A DNA stretch of 61,766 nt from the NCBI GenBank assembly GCA_040222185.1, contig JAVKDP010000011.1:1-61766 (forward strand), read 5' to 3'. The DNA comes from JAVKDP01 sp040222185. Lineage in GTDB: Bacteria > Bacteroidota > Rhodothermia > Balneolales > Balneolaceae. Made by a program: the position numbers and the translations under genes. Under the pieces are notes generated by a model. That model searched no databases, was not told the DNA's origin, and saw only the letters and a program-made list of their open reading frames with translations. Within the stretch, counting starts at the first letter, position 1. The number at the start of each line of letters is the position of its first letter. Below, in pieces: positions 8,258 through 16,144 of the stretch.

Positions 8258-8974
8258 ATGCAAGTAATACCTGCAATTGATTTACTAAATGGAAAATGTG
8301 TTCGACTTCACAAAGGTTCATATGAAGAAGTAACCGTTTACAACGATTCTCCTTTGAAACAGGCAAGAGAGTTTTTAGACGCAGGATTTGAACACATCCA
8401 TATTGTTGACCTGAATGGAGCAAAGGAAGGACGATTCATCAATTTGCCGCATATAAAACAAATAATAGATGAATTGGGAGTATCAGTTCAGACTGGCGGA
8501 GGTATCAGGACATTTAAAGATGCCGAATATCTTTTAAATGAGGGATTATCCAAAGTTATCTGTAGCTCAATGGCCATCAAAAACGAAGCTGACTGGATTA
8601 AACTTCTTAAACAAAATCCATCACAGTCTATCCTGGGAATGGATTTAAAAAACGGCAAAATTGCATATGCTGGGTGGTTAGAAACAGCTGCTGAGTCAGT
8701 AGACTCTTTCGTCACCAGAATGCAGGAGTATGGACTAAATGAAATTTTGTGTACCGATATTTCTAAAGATGGAACATTGTTAGGGCCAAACTTTGATCTT
8801 TATACTAACTTAAAGTCCAGGTTTCCTGATATAAGATTAATTGCTTCTGGTGGTGTTTCTAATCTCCAGGATCTTTTGCAATTAGATAATGCTGGTATCG
8901 AAGCGGTGGTAGTTGGGAAAGCTTATTATGAGGGAAAGATTTCTTTAAAAGAAATGAAGTCGGTTGATCGTTAA
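8258..8974 (+). CDS. hisA: ProFAR isomerase (phosphoribosylformimino-AICAR-P isomerase)
   Basis: HisA is a TIM-barrel isomerase that opens the ribose ring of ProFAR to give PRFAR, the substrate of HisF-HisH. The 238-residue protein has the catalytic Asp8 in IPAIDLLNGKCVRL, the phosphate-binding TGGGIR near residue 79, the second catalytic Asp in LCTDISKDGT, and a second phosphate site ASGGV near residue 197. The gene starts 9 nt after hisH. No hisF or hisIE follows, so the operon as seen ends here. The next gene is unrelated and 88 nt away. Confidence 0.95.
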   Translation: MQVIPAIDLLNGKCVRLHKGSYEEVTVYNDSPLKQAREFLDAGFEHIHIVDLNGAKEGRFINLPHIKQIIDELGVSVQTGGGIRTFKDAEYLLNEGLSKVICSSMAIKNEADWIKLLKQNPSQSILGMDLKNGKIAYAGWLETAAESVDSFVTRMQEYGLNEILCTDISKDGTLLGPNFDLYTNLKSRFPDIRLIASGGVSNLQDLLQLDNAGIEAVVVGKAYYEGKISLKEMKSVDR

Positions 8975-9062
8975 TTAAGTTAATACTGGCTCCAAATAAT
9001 TGATTTGTAAATTAGCTTACCGTTAGTAAACTTCTTTTTAGAAAAAAACCCCGTATTCGATA

Positions 9063-11432
9063 ATGAGTTTTCTTGAAAAAATTGGCTTAGGACGCAAGAA
9101 AAAGGAAATGACTCCTCTTCTTGGTGAAAAAATGAAAAAGGAGAAGGAAGCTTATTCTCTCAAAAGAAATCCATATATCAGGGCTTTTATATTTATTTGC
9201 TTCATACTTATCTCTGTTTTTTCTCTTCCCCGTACTTCTATTAACTCAGAATTTAATTATACCGTTGGGCAGCCCTGGAGAGCTAATGATTTAACAGCCC
9301 CTTTTACTTTTGCTCTCAAGAAAACTGCTGATGAAATCGAAGCTGAACAAGCAACTGTACGAGAACAGATTCCACCCATTTTTGTAGTTGATGCAAACTC
9401 AACAATTGCTATTCAAACCCGTCTAGATTCATTATATCGGACCATCCAACCATTATTGGAGTCATATCACACCTGGCAATCGGGTAAAGAAGCAAATAAT
9501 CCGAATTCCCTGGATGACAGTTTACGTTTTGGCAATGAATATACCATTTCAAATATAGGACTTACAGAAACATCGCTAAACGTGTTATTGACTAGTTATC
9601 ATGATGTCCAGAACCGGAGCCTACCCTATGATAGATTTACAGGTGTTATTGTAAAGAAAGAATTAGAATCACTGATCGATCAACTATTAACCCAGGGAAT
9701 CGTTGATGTAAACAAAGTGAATCTCAGTGCTGATCAGATCACAGTTTTAAACCCTGCTCAAAGTACCGAACAATCGATTAACGTTGCCAGGATAAGAGAT
9801 CTGAGAGAAGCTAACGAATATTCCCAGTTCCAGCTAAACAGGGTTTTCAATGAAGAGCTGTCGCAGCTTTCGATTGAGCTTTACAATAAAGTTATTGCTC
9901 CAAACCTGAAATACTCTGAAGAACGTAGGGAAACAAGGGTTGAAGAAGCACTTTCAAATATTTCAGAAACTAAAGGTGCTATGGCCCAGGGCCAGGTAAT
10001 CATCAGAAATGGTGATATGGTGTCACAGGAAACGGCTAATATTCTGAGAAGCCTGGATTCAGCCAGAACACTAAATGCCTCAAACCTGGAGCGATGGCTG
10101 CGGTTTAGTGGAGGGGTAATACTAATTATCGTTATATCCCTCGTCTTCTTTATGTATTTATATTTATACAGGCAGAAAATTAGTAGTCACAATGGATTAT
10201 TTTTCCTTGTATTCCTTACACTTGGCCTGGTAAATATAGCAACAGCTATAATCCTCAATATTGATGTTGCACACCCTCTCATCATTCCTGTTGCAATAGC
10301 CCCAATTATACTTACTATAATTTTTGATTCCAGGGTTGGTATCATAGCTTCTGTTACATTAGCATCCTTAATCGGTTTAGTAGATGGTTTCAACTTCGAA
10401 TTTACCATTTCTACTATCGCTGCTTGTTCAATGGGTGTTTTTTCGGTTCGGGACGTTAAAGATCGTTCTCAGTTTTTCTTCACAACCCCGGGAATTGTCT
10501 TTATAACCTATGTAGTTTCGCTTGGAGCTTTCAGTCTTGCCAAAATGGAAGGTTGGGATGTTGTCACACAATACCTGATGTATATAGCTATTAATTCGGT
10601 ATTCATCCTTTTCACGTATCCTATAATCCTTCTTTTTGAAAAACTTTTTGGTGTTACTACCGACTTTACGCTACTTGAACTTGGAGATACCAATCAACCT
10701 CTTTTGAAAGAGTTGATGACTAAAGCACCAGGGACTTTCCATCATAGTTTACAGGTAGCTAACCTATCTGAAGCAGCCGCATCCGCTGTAAATGCAAATC
10801 CATTACTTAGCAGGGTTGGAGCTTTATACCATGATATTGGAAAGATGATTAAGCCTGAATATTTTGTAGAAAACCAGGGTGGCGGAGCTAATGAACATGA
10901 TAAACTAAAGCCACAAATGAGTGCTATGGTTATCAAAGCCCATGTTAGTGAAGGCGTAAAAATGGCTCGCGAGTATGGTTTACCCCAGGTTCTTGTTCAC
11001 TTTATTGAAACGCATCATGGAACTTCGGTTATTCGATATTTCTACGAAAAAGCGAAAGAAGATGACAACTTGAAAGATACTCTGAATGAGGATCAGTTCA
11101 GATATGAAGGCCCCCTCCCAACCACCAAAGAGACTGGAATTCTGTTACTCGCCGATGGTATAGAAGCTGCTTCCAGGGCTATGAAAAATCCTACTTATAG
11201 CAAGCTAGAAAACCTGGTAAACAGAATGGTAGAAGACCGAGTATCAGAAGGTCAGCTAAGTCATTGTCCGCTTACTTTTAGAGATTTACAGGTCATTAAA
11301 GAAACCTTCTTAAGTATTTTAGTAGGTGTTTACCACAGTAGAATTGAATACCCGGAAGAGGATAAAAAGCTTAAGAGTCAGGAGCAGGAAAGACAGATTA
11401 ATGAAAAGATAACTGAAGAATCATCTGAATAG
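9063..11432 (+). CDS. PgpH-like 7TM-HD phosphodiesterase (probable cyclic-di-AMP hydrolase)
   Basis: This 789-residue protein has a first membrane helix at about 39-56, a long extracytoplasmic 7TMR-HDED region (about 60-340), a block of further helices (about 345-545) and a cytoplasmic HD domain. The HD signature is at His590-Asp591 (HDIGK), preceded by FHHS at 559-562 and followed by HHGTS. This architecture is that of PgpH, which degrades cyclic di-AMP and thereby affects turgor and cell-wall homeostasis. The assignment rests on architecture, because other HD proteins of this layout are uncharacterised. The stop lies 2 nt before the GTG of the xer gene. Confidence 0.85.
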   Translation: MSFLEKIGLGRKKKEMTPLLGEKMKKEKEAYSLKRNPYIRAFIFICFILISVFSLPRTSINSEFNYTVGQPWRANDLTAPFTFALKKTADEIEAEQATVREQIPPIFVVDANSTIAIQTRLDSLYRTIQPLLESYHTWQSGKEANNPNSLDDSLRFGNEYTISNIGLTETSLNVLLTSYHDVQNRSLPYDRFTGVIVKKELESLIDQLLTQGIVDVNKVNLSADQITVLNPAQSTEQSINVARIRDLREANEYSQFQLNRVFNEELSQLSIELYNKVIAPNLKYSEERRETRVEEALSNISETKGAMAQGQVIIRNGDMVSQETANILRSLDSARTLNASNLERWLRFSGGVILIIVISLVFFMYLYLYRQKISSHNGLFFLVFLTLGLVNIATAIILNIDVAHPLIIPVAIAPIILTIIFDSRVGIIASVTLASLIGLVDGFNFEFTISTIAACSMGVFSVRDVKDRSQFFFTTPGIVFITYVVSLGAFSLAKMEGWDVVTQYLMYIAINSVFILFTYPIILLFEKLFGVTTDFTLLELGDTNQPLLKELMTKAPGTFHHSLQVANLSEAAASAVNANPLLSRVGALYHDIGKMIKPEYFVENQGGGANEHDKLKPQMSAMVIKAHVSEGVKMAREYGLPQVLVHFIETHHGTSVIRYFYEKAKEDDNLKDTLNEDQFRYEGPLPTTKETGILLLADGIEAASRAMKNPTYSKLENLVNRMVEDRVSEGQLSHCPLTFRDLQVIKETFLSILVGVYHSRIEYPEEDKKLKSQEQERQINEKITEESSE

Positions 11433-11434
11433 CT

Positions 11435-12346
11435 GTGCGATTTAAGCAAGAGTTGGATTTATATATACAATTCATCAAGCTGGAAAAAGGCCTTTCCGAA
11501 AATTCGATTGCCTCTTATGAACATGACCTGAAAAGGTATCTCCAATTTTTGTTAATAGAAAAAAAGATATCCAGCCTTGGTGGTGTAACTCTTGATCATA
11601 TAGAAAGCTTTCTTGACTATTTAATAGATCATGAACTCCTTTCTACAGGCTCCCTGGCCAGAAATATTTCGAGCATTAGGGGTTTTCATGAATTTGCTAC
11701 AGTTGAAGGTTTTGCATCTGCAAACCCAGCTGAACTTGTTGAGCTCCCCAAAAAGGCAAAAAAGCTTCCTGAGGTTCTAGACCCGATTGAAATTGAAGCA
11801 ATGTTGGATACACCCGATATTAACAAGCCCTCTGGTGTTCGGGATAAAGCAATCCTGGAATGTTTGTATGGAACTGGAATGAGGGTCAGTGAACTTACTG
11901 ACCTGGAAACAGATAGAATGTTCTTTGAGATTGGTTTCATTCGTGTAATTGGAAAAGGGAGCAAAGAACGGCTGGTACCTGTGGGTGAAATTGCACAAGA
12001 AGCATTAGAGCTGTATATAGAAACGGCTCGCCCTCTTTTTTTTAACCCTAAGAAAGCAGAGAAAGCGAAAAACAAAGTATTTCTAAATCAAAGAGGCGGA
12101 GCATTAACCAGAATGAGCATCTGGAATATTGTTCAAAAGGCTGCCAAAGATGCTGATATAGAAAAGAAAGTATACCCTCACATTTTTCGACATTCTTTTG
12201 CCACTCATTTATTGGAAGGCGGAGCTGATTTACGAGCTGTACAGGAAATGTTAGGCCACTCTTCTATTCTAACTACCGAGATATACACTCACGTTGATCG
12301 GTCACTATTGCACCAGGTACATAAAGAATTTCACCCAAGAGCATAA
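11435..12346 (+). CDS. xerD: Tyrosine recombinase XerC/XerD
   Basis: This 303-residue tyrosine recombinase has an N-terminal SAM-like core-binding domain (about 4-90) and a catalytic domain (about 112-295). The whole catalytic set is visible: Arg150 (GTGMRVSEL), Lys174, His249, Arg252 (HIFRHSFATHLL), His275 (LGHSS) and nucleophile Tyr284 (YTHV). Length and lack of extra domains fit the housekeeping Xer enzyme that resolves chromosome dimers at dif, rather than an integrase. I cannot tell XerC from XerD by eye. It starts at GTG, 2 nt behind the pgpH-like stop, and no mobile element surrounds it. Confidence 0.9.
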   Translation: MRFKQELDLYIQFIKLEKGLSENSIASYEHDLKRYLQFLLIEKKISSLGGVTLDHIESFLDYLIDHELLSTGSLARNISSIRGFHEFATVEGFASANPAELVELPKKAKKLPEVLDPIEIEAMLDTPDINKPSGVRDKAILECLYGTGMRVSELTDLETDRMFFEIGFIRVIGKGSKERLVPVGEIAQEALELYIETARPLFFNPKKAEKAKNKVFLNQRGGALTRMSIWNIVQKAAKDADIEKKVYPHIFRHSFATHLLEGGADLRAVQEMLGHSSILTTEIYTHVDRSLLHQVHKEFHPRA

Positions 12347-12364
12347 TTGCACTTGCTAGCAGAA

Positions 12365-12754
12365 TCAGGCTATAGTTAAGCTCTGTACCACATTATCTGC
12401 ATTCACTCTTCCGTGTGAACCATTCCAAACCACTTCTTTATCTTTGATCACAAAAACCTGTGGAGACTCATGGCGAATATTGAATTTATCAGCCAGGTAG
12501 TAGGAAACATCTCGGTACCTGATTACATCTATAATATAGAGATCTGCATCTTCTAGCTTCTCAGATGGGATACTGTCCAGGTTCTGCTTTGCAAAGAAGC
12601 TTACACCACAACTATTGCTGTGTTTAAGAATTACCTGTGGTCGTTCAGAAGAAGCCATGATCACATTATCCATTTCCTGGGTAGTCCGAATTTCGTACCA
12701 CCTTTCTTCTTCTTTTTCCTTATCACTGCCAAAAATTTTATCGAAGAATCCCAT
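12365..12754 (-). CDS. ytxJ: YtxJ family bacillithiol-system redox protein
   Basis: This is a 129-residue thioredoxin-fold protein of the YtxJ (DUF2847) family. The single active cysteine is Cys49 in LKHSNSCGVS, and the second half has the family pattern RYRDVSYYLADKFNIRHESPQVFVIKD. YtxJ proteins are thought to reduce mixed disulfides formed with bacillithiol, a role inferred from phylogenetic co-occurrence. The gene converges with xerD, 18 nt apart, and diverges from the UPF0173 hydrolase gene. No bacillithiol biosynthesis gene is seen in the window. Confidence 0.85.
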   Translation of the reverse strand: MGFFDKIFGSDKEKEEERWYEIRTTQEMDNVIMASSERPQVILKHSNSCGVSFFAKQNLDSIPSEKLEDADLYIIDVIRYRDVSYYLADKFNIRHESPQVFVIKDKEVVWNGSHGRVNADNVVQSLTIA

Positions 12755-12811
12755 TGCGTCCTTAAATTTTTATAAAGATAACATAACAATTACTTTAAAG
12801 CTTGGAAGTAA

Positions 12812-12836
12812 CGTGATGCTTTGTTTATTTATCACG
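12812..12836. repeat. Inverted repeat in the ytxJ / UPF0173 divergent promoter region
   Basis: CGTGAT at 12812-12817 is mirrored by ATCACG at 12831-12836 with a 13-nt spacer. It lies in the 110-bp gap between two divergent starts, where an operator would be expected. The arms are only 6 bp, so chance is possible. Confidence 0.25.
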
Positions 12837-12864
12837 AAAACTTTAGCACTTCAGCAGAAAAAAA

Positions 12865-13569
12865 ATGGAAACAAAAGTACAAGCCTTTTGGCTGGGGCAT
12901 TCAGCCATCAAGCTAATAAGCCCAAATGGAAATATTATATTCATCGATCCCTTCTTGAAAGATAATCCACAAACACCGGATCATTTAAAAGAAGTTTCTG
13001 AAGCTGATTATATACTTCTCACTCATGGTCATGACGATCACGTTGGCGACACGCTTGAGATTGCTAAACAAACCGGAGCCAAGGTTGTTGCTATACTTGA
13101 GCTTATTGGATTGCTGACAAACGATGGACTTTCATCTGATCAGGGTATCGGGTTTAATAAAGGAGGATCAGTACACTTTGATGACTTCTCCGTCACAATG
13201 GTTAATGCTAATCACAGCTCATCTTATAATGGGCAATATGCTGGTGATCCGGCTGGCCTGGTTCTTTCTTTTGAAGATGATATTTGTGTATACCATCTGG
13301 GTGATACCAACATTTTTGGTGATCTGGAGCTATATGGAGAACTCTATGAACCTCATGTAGTGCTAGCCCCTATTGGAGATCACTTTACGATGGGCCCTGA
13401 AGAAGCAGCTTTGGCTGTCGAAATGATTGATCCTGACTTAGCAATTCCTATCCACTATGGAACGTGGACTCCAATCGAAGTTGATCCAAATGAATTCAAA
13501 GAAACTTTGGAAGAACATACCGAGACTAAAGTGCTGATTCCTGAAATTGGAGCTAACTTCCTGGGTTGA
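12865..13569 (+). CDS. UPF0173-type metal-dependent hydrolase (beta-lactamase fold)
   Basis: The 234-residue protein has the metallo-beta-lactamase fold of the UPF0173/YtkL family: FWLGHSAIKL at the N-terminus, the metal motif THGHDDHVGD near residue 53, a second metal block YHLGDTNIFGD near 144, and PIHYGTW toward the C-terminus. Members are cytoplasmic and the substrate is not established. The ATG at 12865 is favoured because the conserved N-terminus begins within ten residues. It is divergent from ytxJ and stands as a single gene. Confidence 0.88.
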   Translation: METKVQAFWLGHSAIKLISPNGNIIFIDPFLKDNPQTPDHLKEVSEADYILLTHGHDDHVGDTLEIAKQTGAKVVAILELIGLLTNDGLSSDQGIGFNKGGSVHFDDFSVTMVNANHSSSYNGQYAGDPAGLVLSFEDDICVYHLGDTNIFGDLELYGELYEPHVVLAPIGDHFTMGPEEAALAVEMIDPDLAIPIHYGTWTPIEVDPNEFKETLEEHTETKVLIPEIGANFLG

Positions 13570-13699
13570 TACTGAGTTTTTAAAGAACAAACATAATTGG
13601 ATGAGTTAATAAATTAAACTTTGTAACTGTCTGTCAATTCGTCTGCAAGAGTCCCATTGCTATAGTATTTTATGTTGCTCTAACTAACTAGCAAATATT

Positions 13700-15205
13700 A
13701 TGAAAAGCCTCTTCAGCACTCTTTTTGTCTCATTAGTAATTCTCTCATGCCCTGTTCTTGCCCAGAACTTCACACTTCCAATGGATGCAGATCGATCAGT
13801 TACAACAACTGATGAAATTGTAATCAATGGAAAGAAAGTACCATATTCTGCAACAACGGGATATCAACCTGTTTTTGGAGATGATGAACACACTCCAATC
13901 GCTACTTTGAATTATACCTATTACAGAAGAACGGATGTGTCAGATGATACCCGTCGGCCATTGATGATTTCTTTCAATGGCGGGCCTGGTTCAGCTTCTG
14001 TTTGGATGCACCTGGCATATACCGGACCTAAAGTTTTAAGAATTGATGATGAAGGGTTTCCAATCCAACCGTATGGTGTTAAAGATAACCCACATTCCGT
14101 TTTAGATGTGGCTGATATTGTGTTTGTTAACCCTGTGAATACAGGATATTCTCGTATTCTTGACCATGAAATAGATAAAAACACTTTTTTTGGTGTAAAC
14201 CAGGATATCGACTACCTCGCCAAGTGGATTAATATATTTGTTACCAGGGTAAATCGCTGGAGATCTCCAAAATATTTAATCGGAGAAAGTTACGGAACAA
14301 CCCGGGTTTCGGGGTTGGCACTGGCGCTCCAGGGAAGGCAATGGATGTATTTAAATGGAGTAATCCTTGTTTCACCTACTGAGTTGGGAATTCATAATAG
14401 TTCTGGTCGTAGAGATGGACCACTAGGTGCTTCTTTAAGGCTACCTTACTTTACTGCAGCGGCATGGTATCACAAAAGGTTACCAGCCGATCTACAAGCA
14501 ATGGATTTAGATGAAGTATTACCTCTGGCTGAAGAATATGCTTTAAACGAGCTTATGCCAATTATCGCGAAAGGTGGTTTTGCAACGGATATGGAAAAAA
14601 GAGAAGCAGCTGATGACATGGCACGTTTCTCAGGAATCTCAGCTGAAGTTATCCTTCAATATAATCTTGATGTACCTACCTCCTTTTACTGGAAAGAACT
14701 TCTTCGGGATGAAGGAAACACAATAGGGCGTCTCGATTCACGCTACAAAGGACTTGATAGAACCACAGGTGGCGATAGTCCCGATTTTAATTCTGAACTA
14801 ACTTCGTGGTTACACTCCTTTACTCCTGCTGTGAACTACTATTTTAAAAATCACCTGAACTTCAATACCGATCTGAAATACAACATGTTTGGCCCGGTAC
14901 GCCCATGGGACAGAAGTAATAATAACACTGGTGAAAACCTCAGACAGGCGATGGCACAGAACCCATATTTGCATACTATGGTACAAAGCGGCTACTTCGA
15001 TGGTGCAACAAAATATTTTGATGCCAAATACACTATGTGGCAAATAGACCCGAGTGGAAAGATGAAGGATCGTTTCTCTTTCAAAGGATATAGAAGTGGA
15101 CATATGATGTATTTAAGAGCAGAGGATTTAAAAAACTCCAATGATGATATTCGTGAGTTCATCAATAACTCATTGCCTCCTGCAGGTACCCCAGCGAAAT
15201 ACTAA
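13700..15205 (+). CDS. Secreted S10 family serine carboxypeptidase-like protein
   Basis: This 501-residue protein starts with a clear signal peptide (about 1-21, ending PVLAQ), so it is exported. It has the S10 carboxypeptidase pattern: the oxyanion block FNGGPGSASVW at 92-102, nucleophile Ser197 in IGESYGTTR, Asp434 in SGYFDGATKYF, and His468 in SGHMMY. Bacterial members are periplasmic or secreted exopeptidases that release C-terminal amino acids. Upstream is a 130-bp gap without obvious structure. A GNAT gene follows after 33 nt. Confidence 0.9.
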   Translation: MKSLFSTLFVSLVILSCPVLAQNFTLPMDADRSVTTTDEIVINGKKVPYSATTGYQPVFGDDEHTPIATLNYTYYRRTDVSDDTRRPLMISFNGGPGSASVWMHLAYTGPKVLRIDDEGFPIQPYGVKDNPHSVLDVADIVFVNPVNTGYSRILDHEIDKNTFFGVNQDIDYLAKWINIFVTRVNRWRSPKYLIGESYGTTRVSGLALALQGRQWMYLNGVILVSPTELGIHNSSGRRDGPLGASLRLPYFTAAAWYHKRLPADLQAMDLDEVLPLAEEYALNELMPIIAKGGFATDMEKREAADDMARFSGISAEVILQYNLDVPTSFYWKELLRDEGNTIGRLDSRYKGLDRTTGGDSPDFNSELTSWLHSFTPAVNYYFKNHLNFNTDLKYNMFGPVRPWDRSNNNTGENLRQAMAQNPYLHTMVQSGYFDGATKYFDAKYTMWQIDPSGKMKDRFSFKGYRSGHMMYLRAEDLKNSNDDIREFINNSLPPAGTPAKY

Positions 15206-15238
15206 TAAAGCAATTATAAATTCTACCAATTAGACTCT

Positions 15239-15676
15239 GTGAAATATCTAAAAGATGACTTTATAGTATCTACTGAAAAAAGTGATCTGGATATTCCATT
15301 CATTCATGAATTTCTAACTAATGAATCTGGATGGAGCAATGGTATCCCTTATGAACTTGTAGAGAAATCCATAGAAAATTCACTGAATTTTGGGCTATTC
15401 CATGATAATAGACAAATCGGTTATGCAAGAATTATTTCGGATTATTCAACCATAGCATACCTGGGAGATGTTTTTATTATAACTGAATACAGAGGCCTTG
15501 GATTGAGTAAATGGCTCATGGAAATAATCATGAATCATAAAGAACTCCAAAACTTAAGACGCTGGATACTTGTTACCAGTACTGCAGAATGGCTATATGA
15601 AAAGTATGGGTTTACCAAGTTGATTAAACCTGAAATCTATATGGAAAAGCTTGATACTGAAGTATATAAAAAATAG
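15239..15676 (+). CDS. GNAT family N-acetyltransferase
   Basis: The 145-residue protein has the GNAT fold, with ARIISDYSTIAYLGDVFIITEYRG forming strands 4-5, the acetyl-CoA pyrophosphate loop RGLGLSKWLM at about 86-95, and a C-terminal TAEWLYEKYGF block. Similar small proteins are annotated as generic acetyltransferases, and the substrate is unknown. The start is GTG, and the conserved part begins some 20 residues in. The gene follows the S10 peptidase closely and may be co-transcribed, without an evident functional link. Confidence 0.85.
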   Translation: MKYLKDDFIVSTEKSDLDIPFIHEFLTNESGWSNGIPYELVEKSIENSLNFGLFHDNRQIGYARIISDYSTIAYLGDVFIITEYRGLGLSKWLMEIIMNHKELQNLRRWILVTSTAEWLYEKYGFTKLIKPEIYMEKLDTEVYKK

Positions 15677-15748
15677 TTCTAAAACAGTTAATTAGCTCAA
15701 CTACTTTTTCTCCCCTATTTCTCTTTAATCATTCTTTCAAAAATATAT

Positions 15749-15767
15749 TGTATTCATTTATGAAACA
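15749..15767. promoter_or_regulatory. Candidate PadR operator
   Basis: TTCAT at 15753-15757 and ATGAA at 15760-15764 form a 12-bp near-palindrome, flanked by TGT (15749-15751) and ACA (15765-15767). It lies about 50 bp ahead of the padR start in an otherwise AT-rich 138-bp gap. PadR repressors usually bind AT-rich dyads in their own promoters. Confidence 0.35.
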
Positions 15768-15814
15768 TATATATCTTATTTCGTATTCATTCCAGAAACA
15801 AATAAGATTTTACT

Positions 15815-16144
15815 ATGAAAGGAAGTTATCTAGGTGAATTTCAGGAGCTCGTATTATTAGCTGTTCTCTCCCTAAAGGAAGAGGCTTATGGGGTCGCCAT
15901 TCAAAAATTGATAAAAGATTTTGCTGAAAGAGATATAACAAGAGGGGCTTTACATTCTGCTCTCAGCAGGCTTGAAGAAAAAAAGTACCTGAGTTCAAAA
16001 TTCACTGAAGCTACCAATAAAAGAGGTGGTAGAAGAAAAAGAGTATACACAATCACTGGATCCGGTGAATCAGCTTTAAAACAAGCTCAGAGTGTTAGGG
16101 AAAAATTTATCACTTCTATTAAACCTTCTTTCCAATATGGATAA
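15815..16144 (+). CDS. PadR family transcriptional regulator
   Basis: This is a 109-residue winged-helix protein of the PadR family: GEFQELVLLAVLSL at helix 1, GVAIQ, then the recognition helix and wing TRGALHSALSRLEEKKYLSSK, and the second wing GGRRKRVYTITGSGESAL. The short form lacks the large C-terminal dimerisation domain. Its last 8 nt overlap the permease start, so regulator and transporter are made together. The expected role is ligand-dependent repression of this two-gene unit. Confidence 0.9.
   Translation: MKGSYLGEFQELVLLAVLSLKEEAYGVAIQKLIKDFAERDITRGALHSALSRLEEKKYLSSKFTEATNKRGGRRKRVYTITGSGESALKQAQSVREKFITSIKPSFQYG

Noticed and set aside
11435..12346. Xer recombinase as a sign of an integrated mobile element
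   Set aside because: Size and motifs fit the housekeeping Xer enzyme, and no att-like repeats, transfer genes or phage genes are near.
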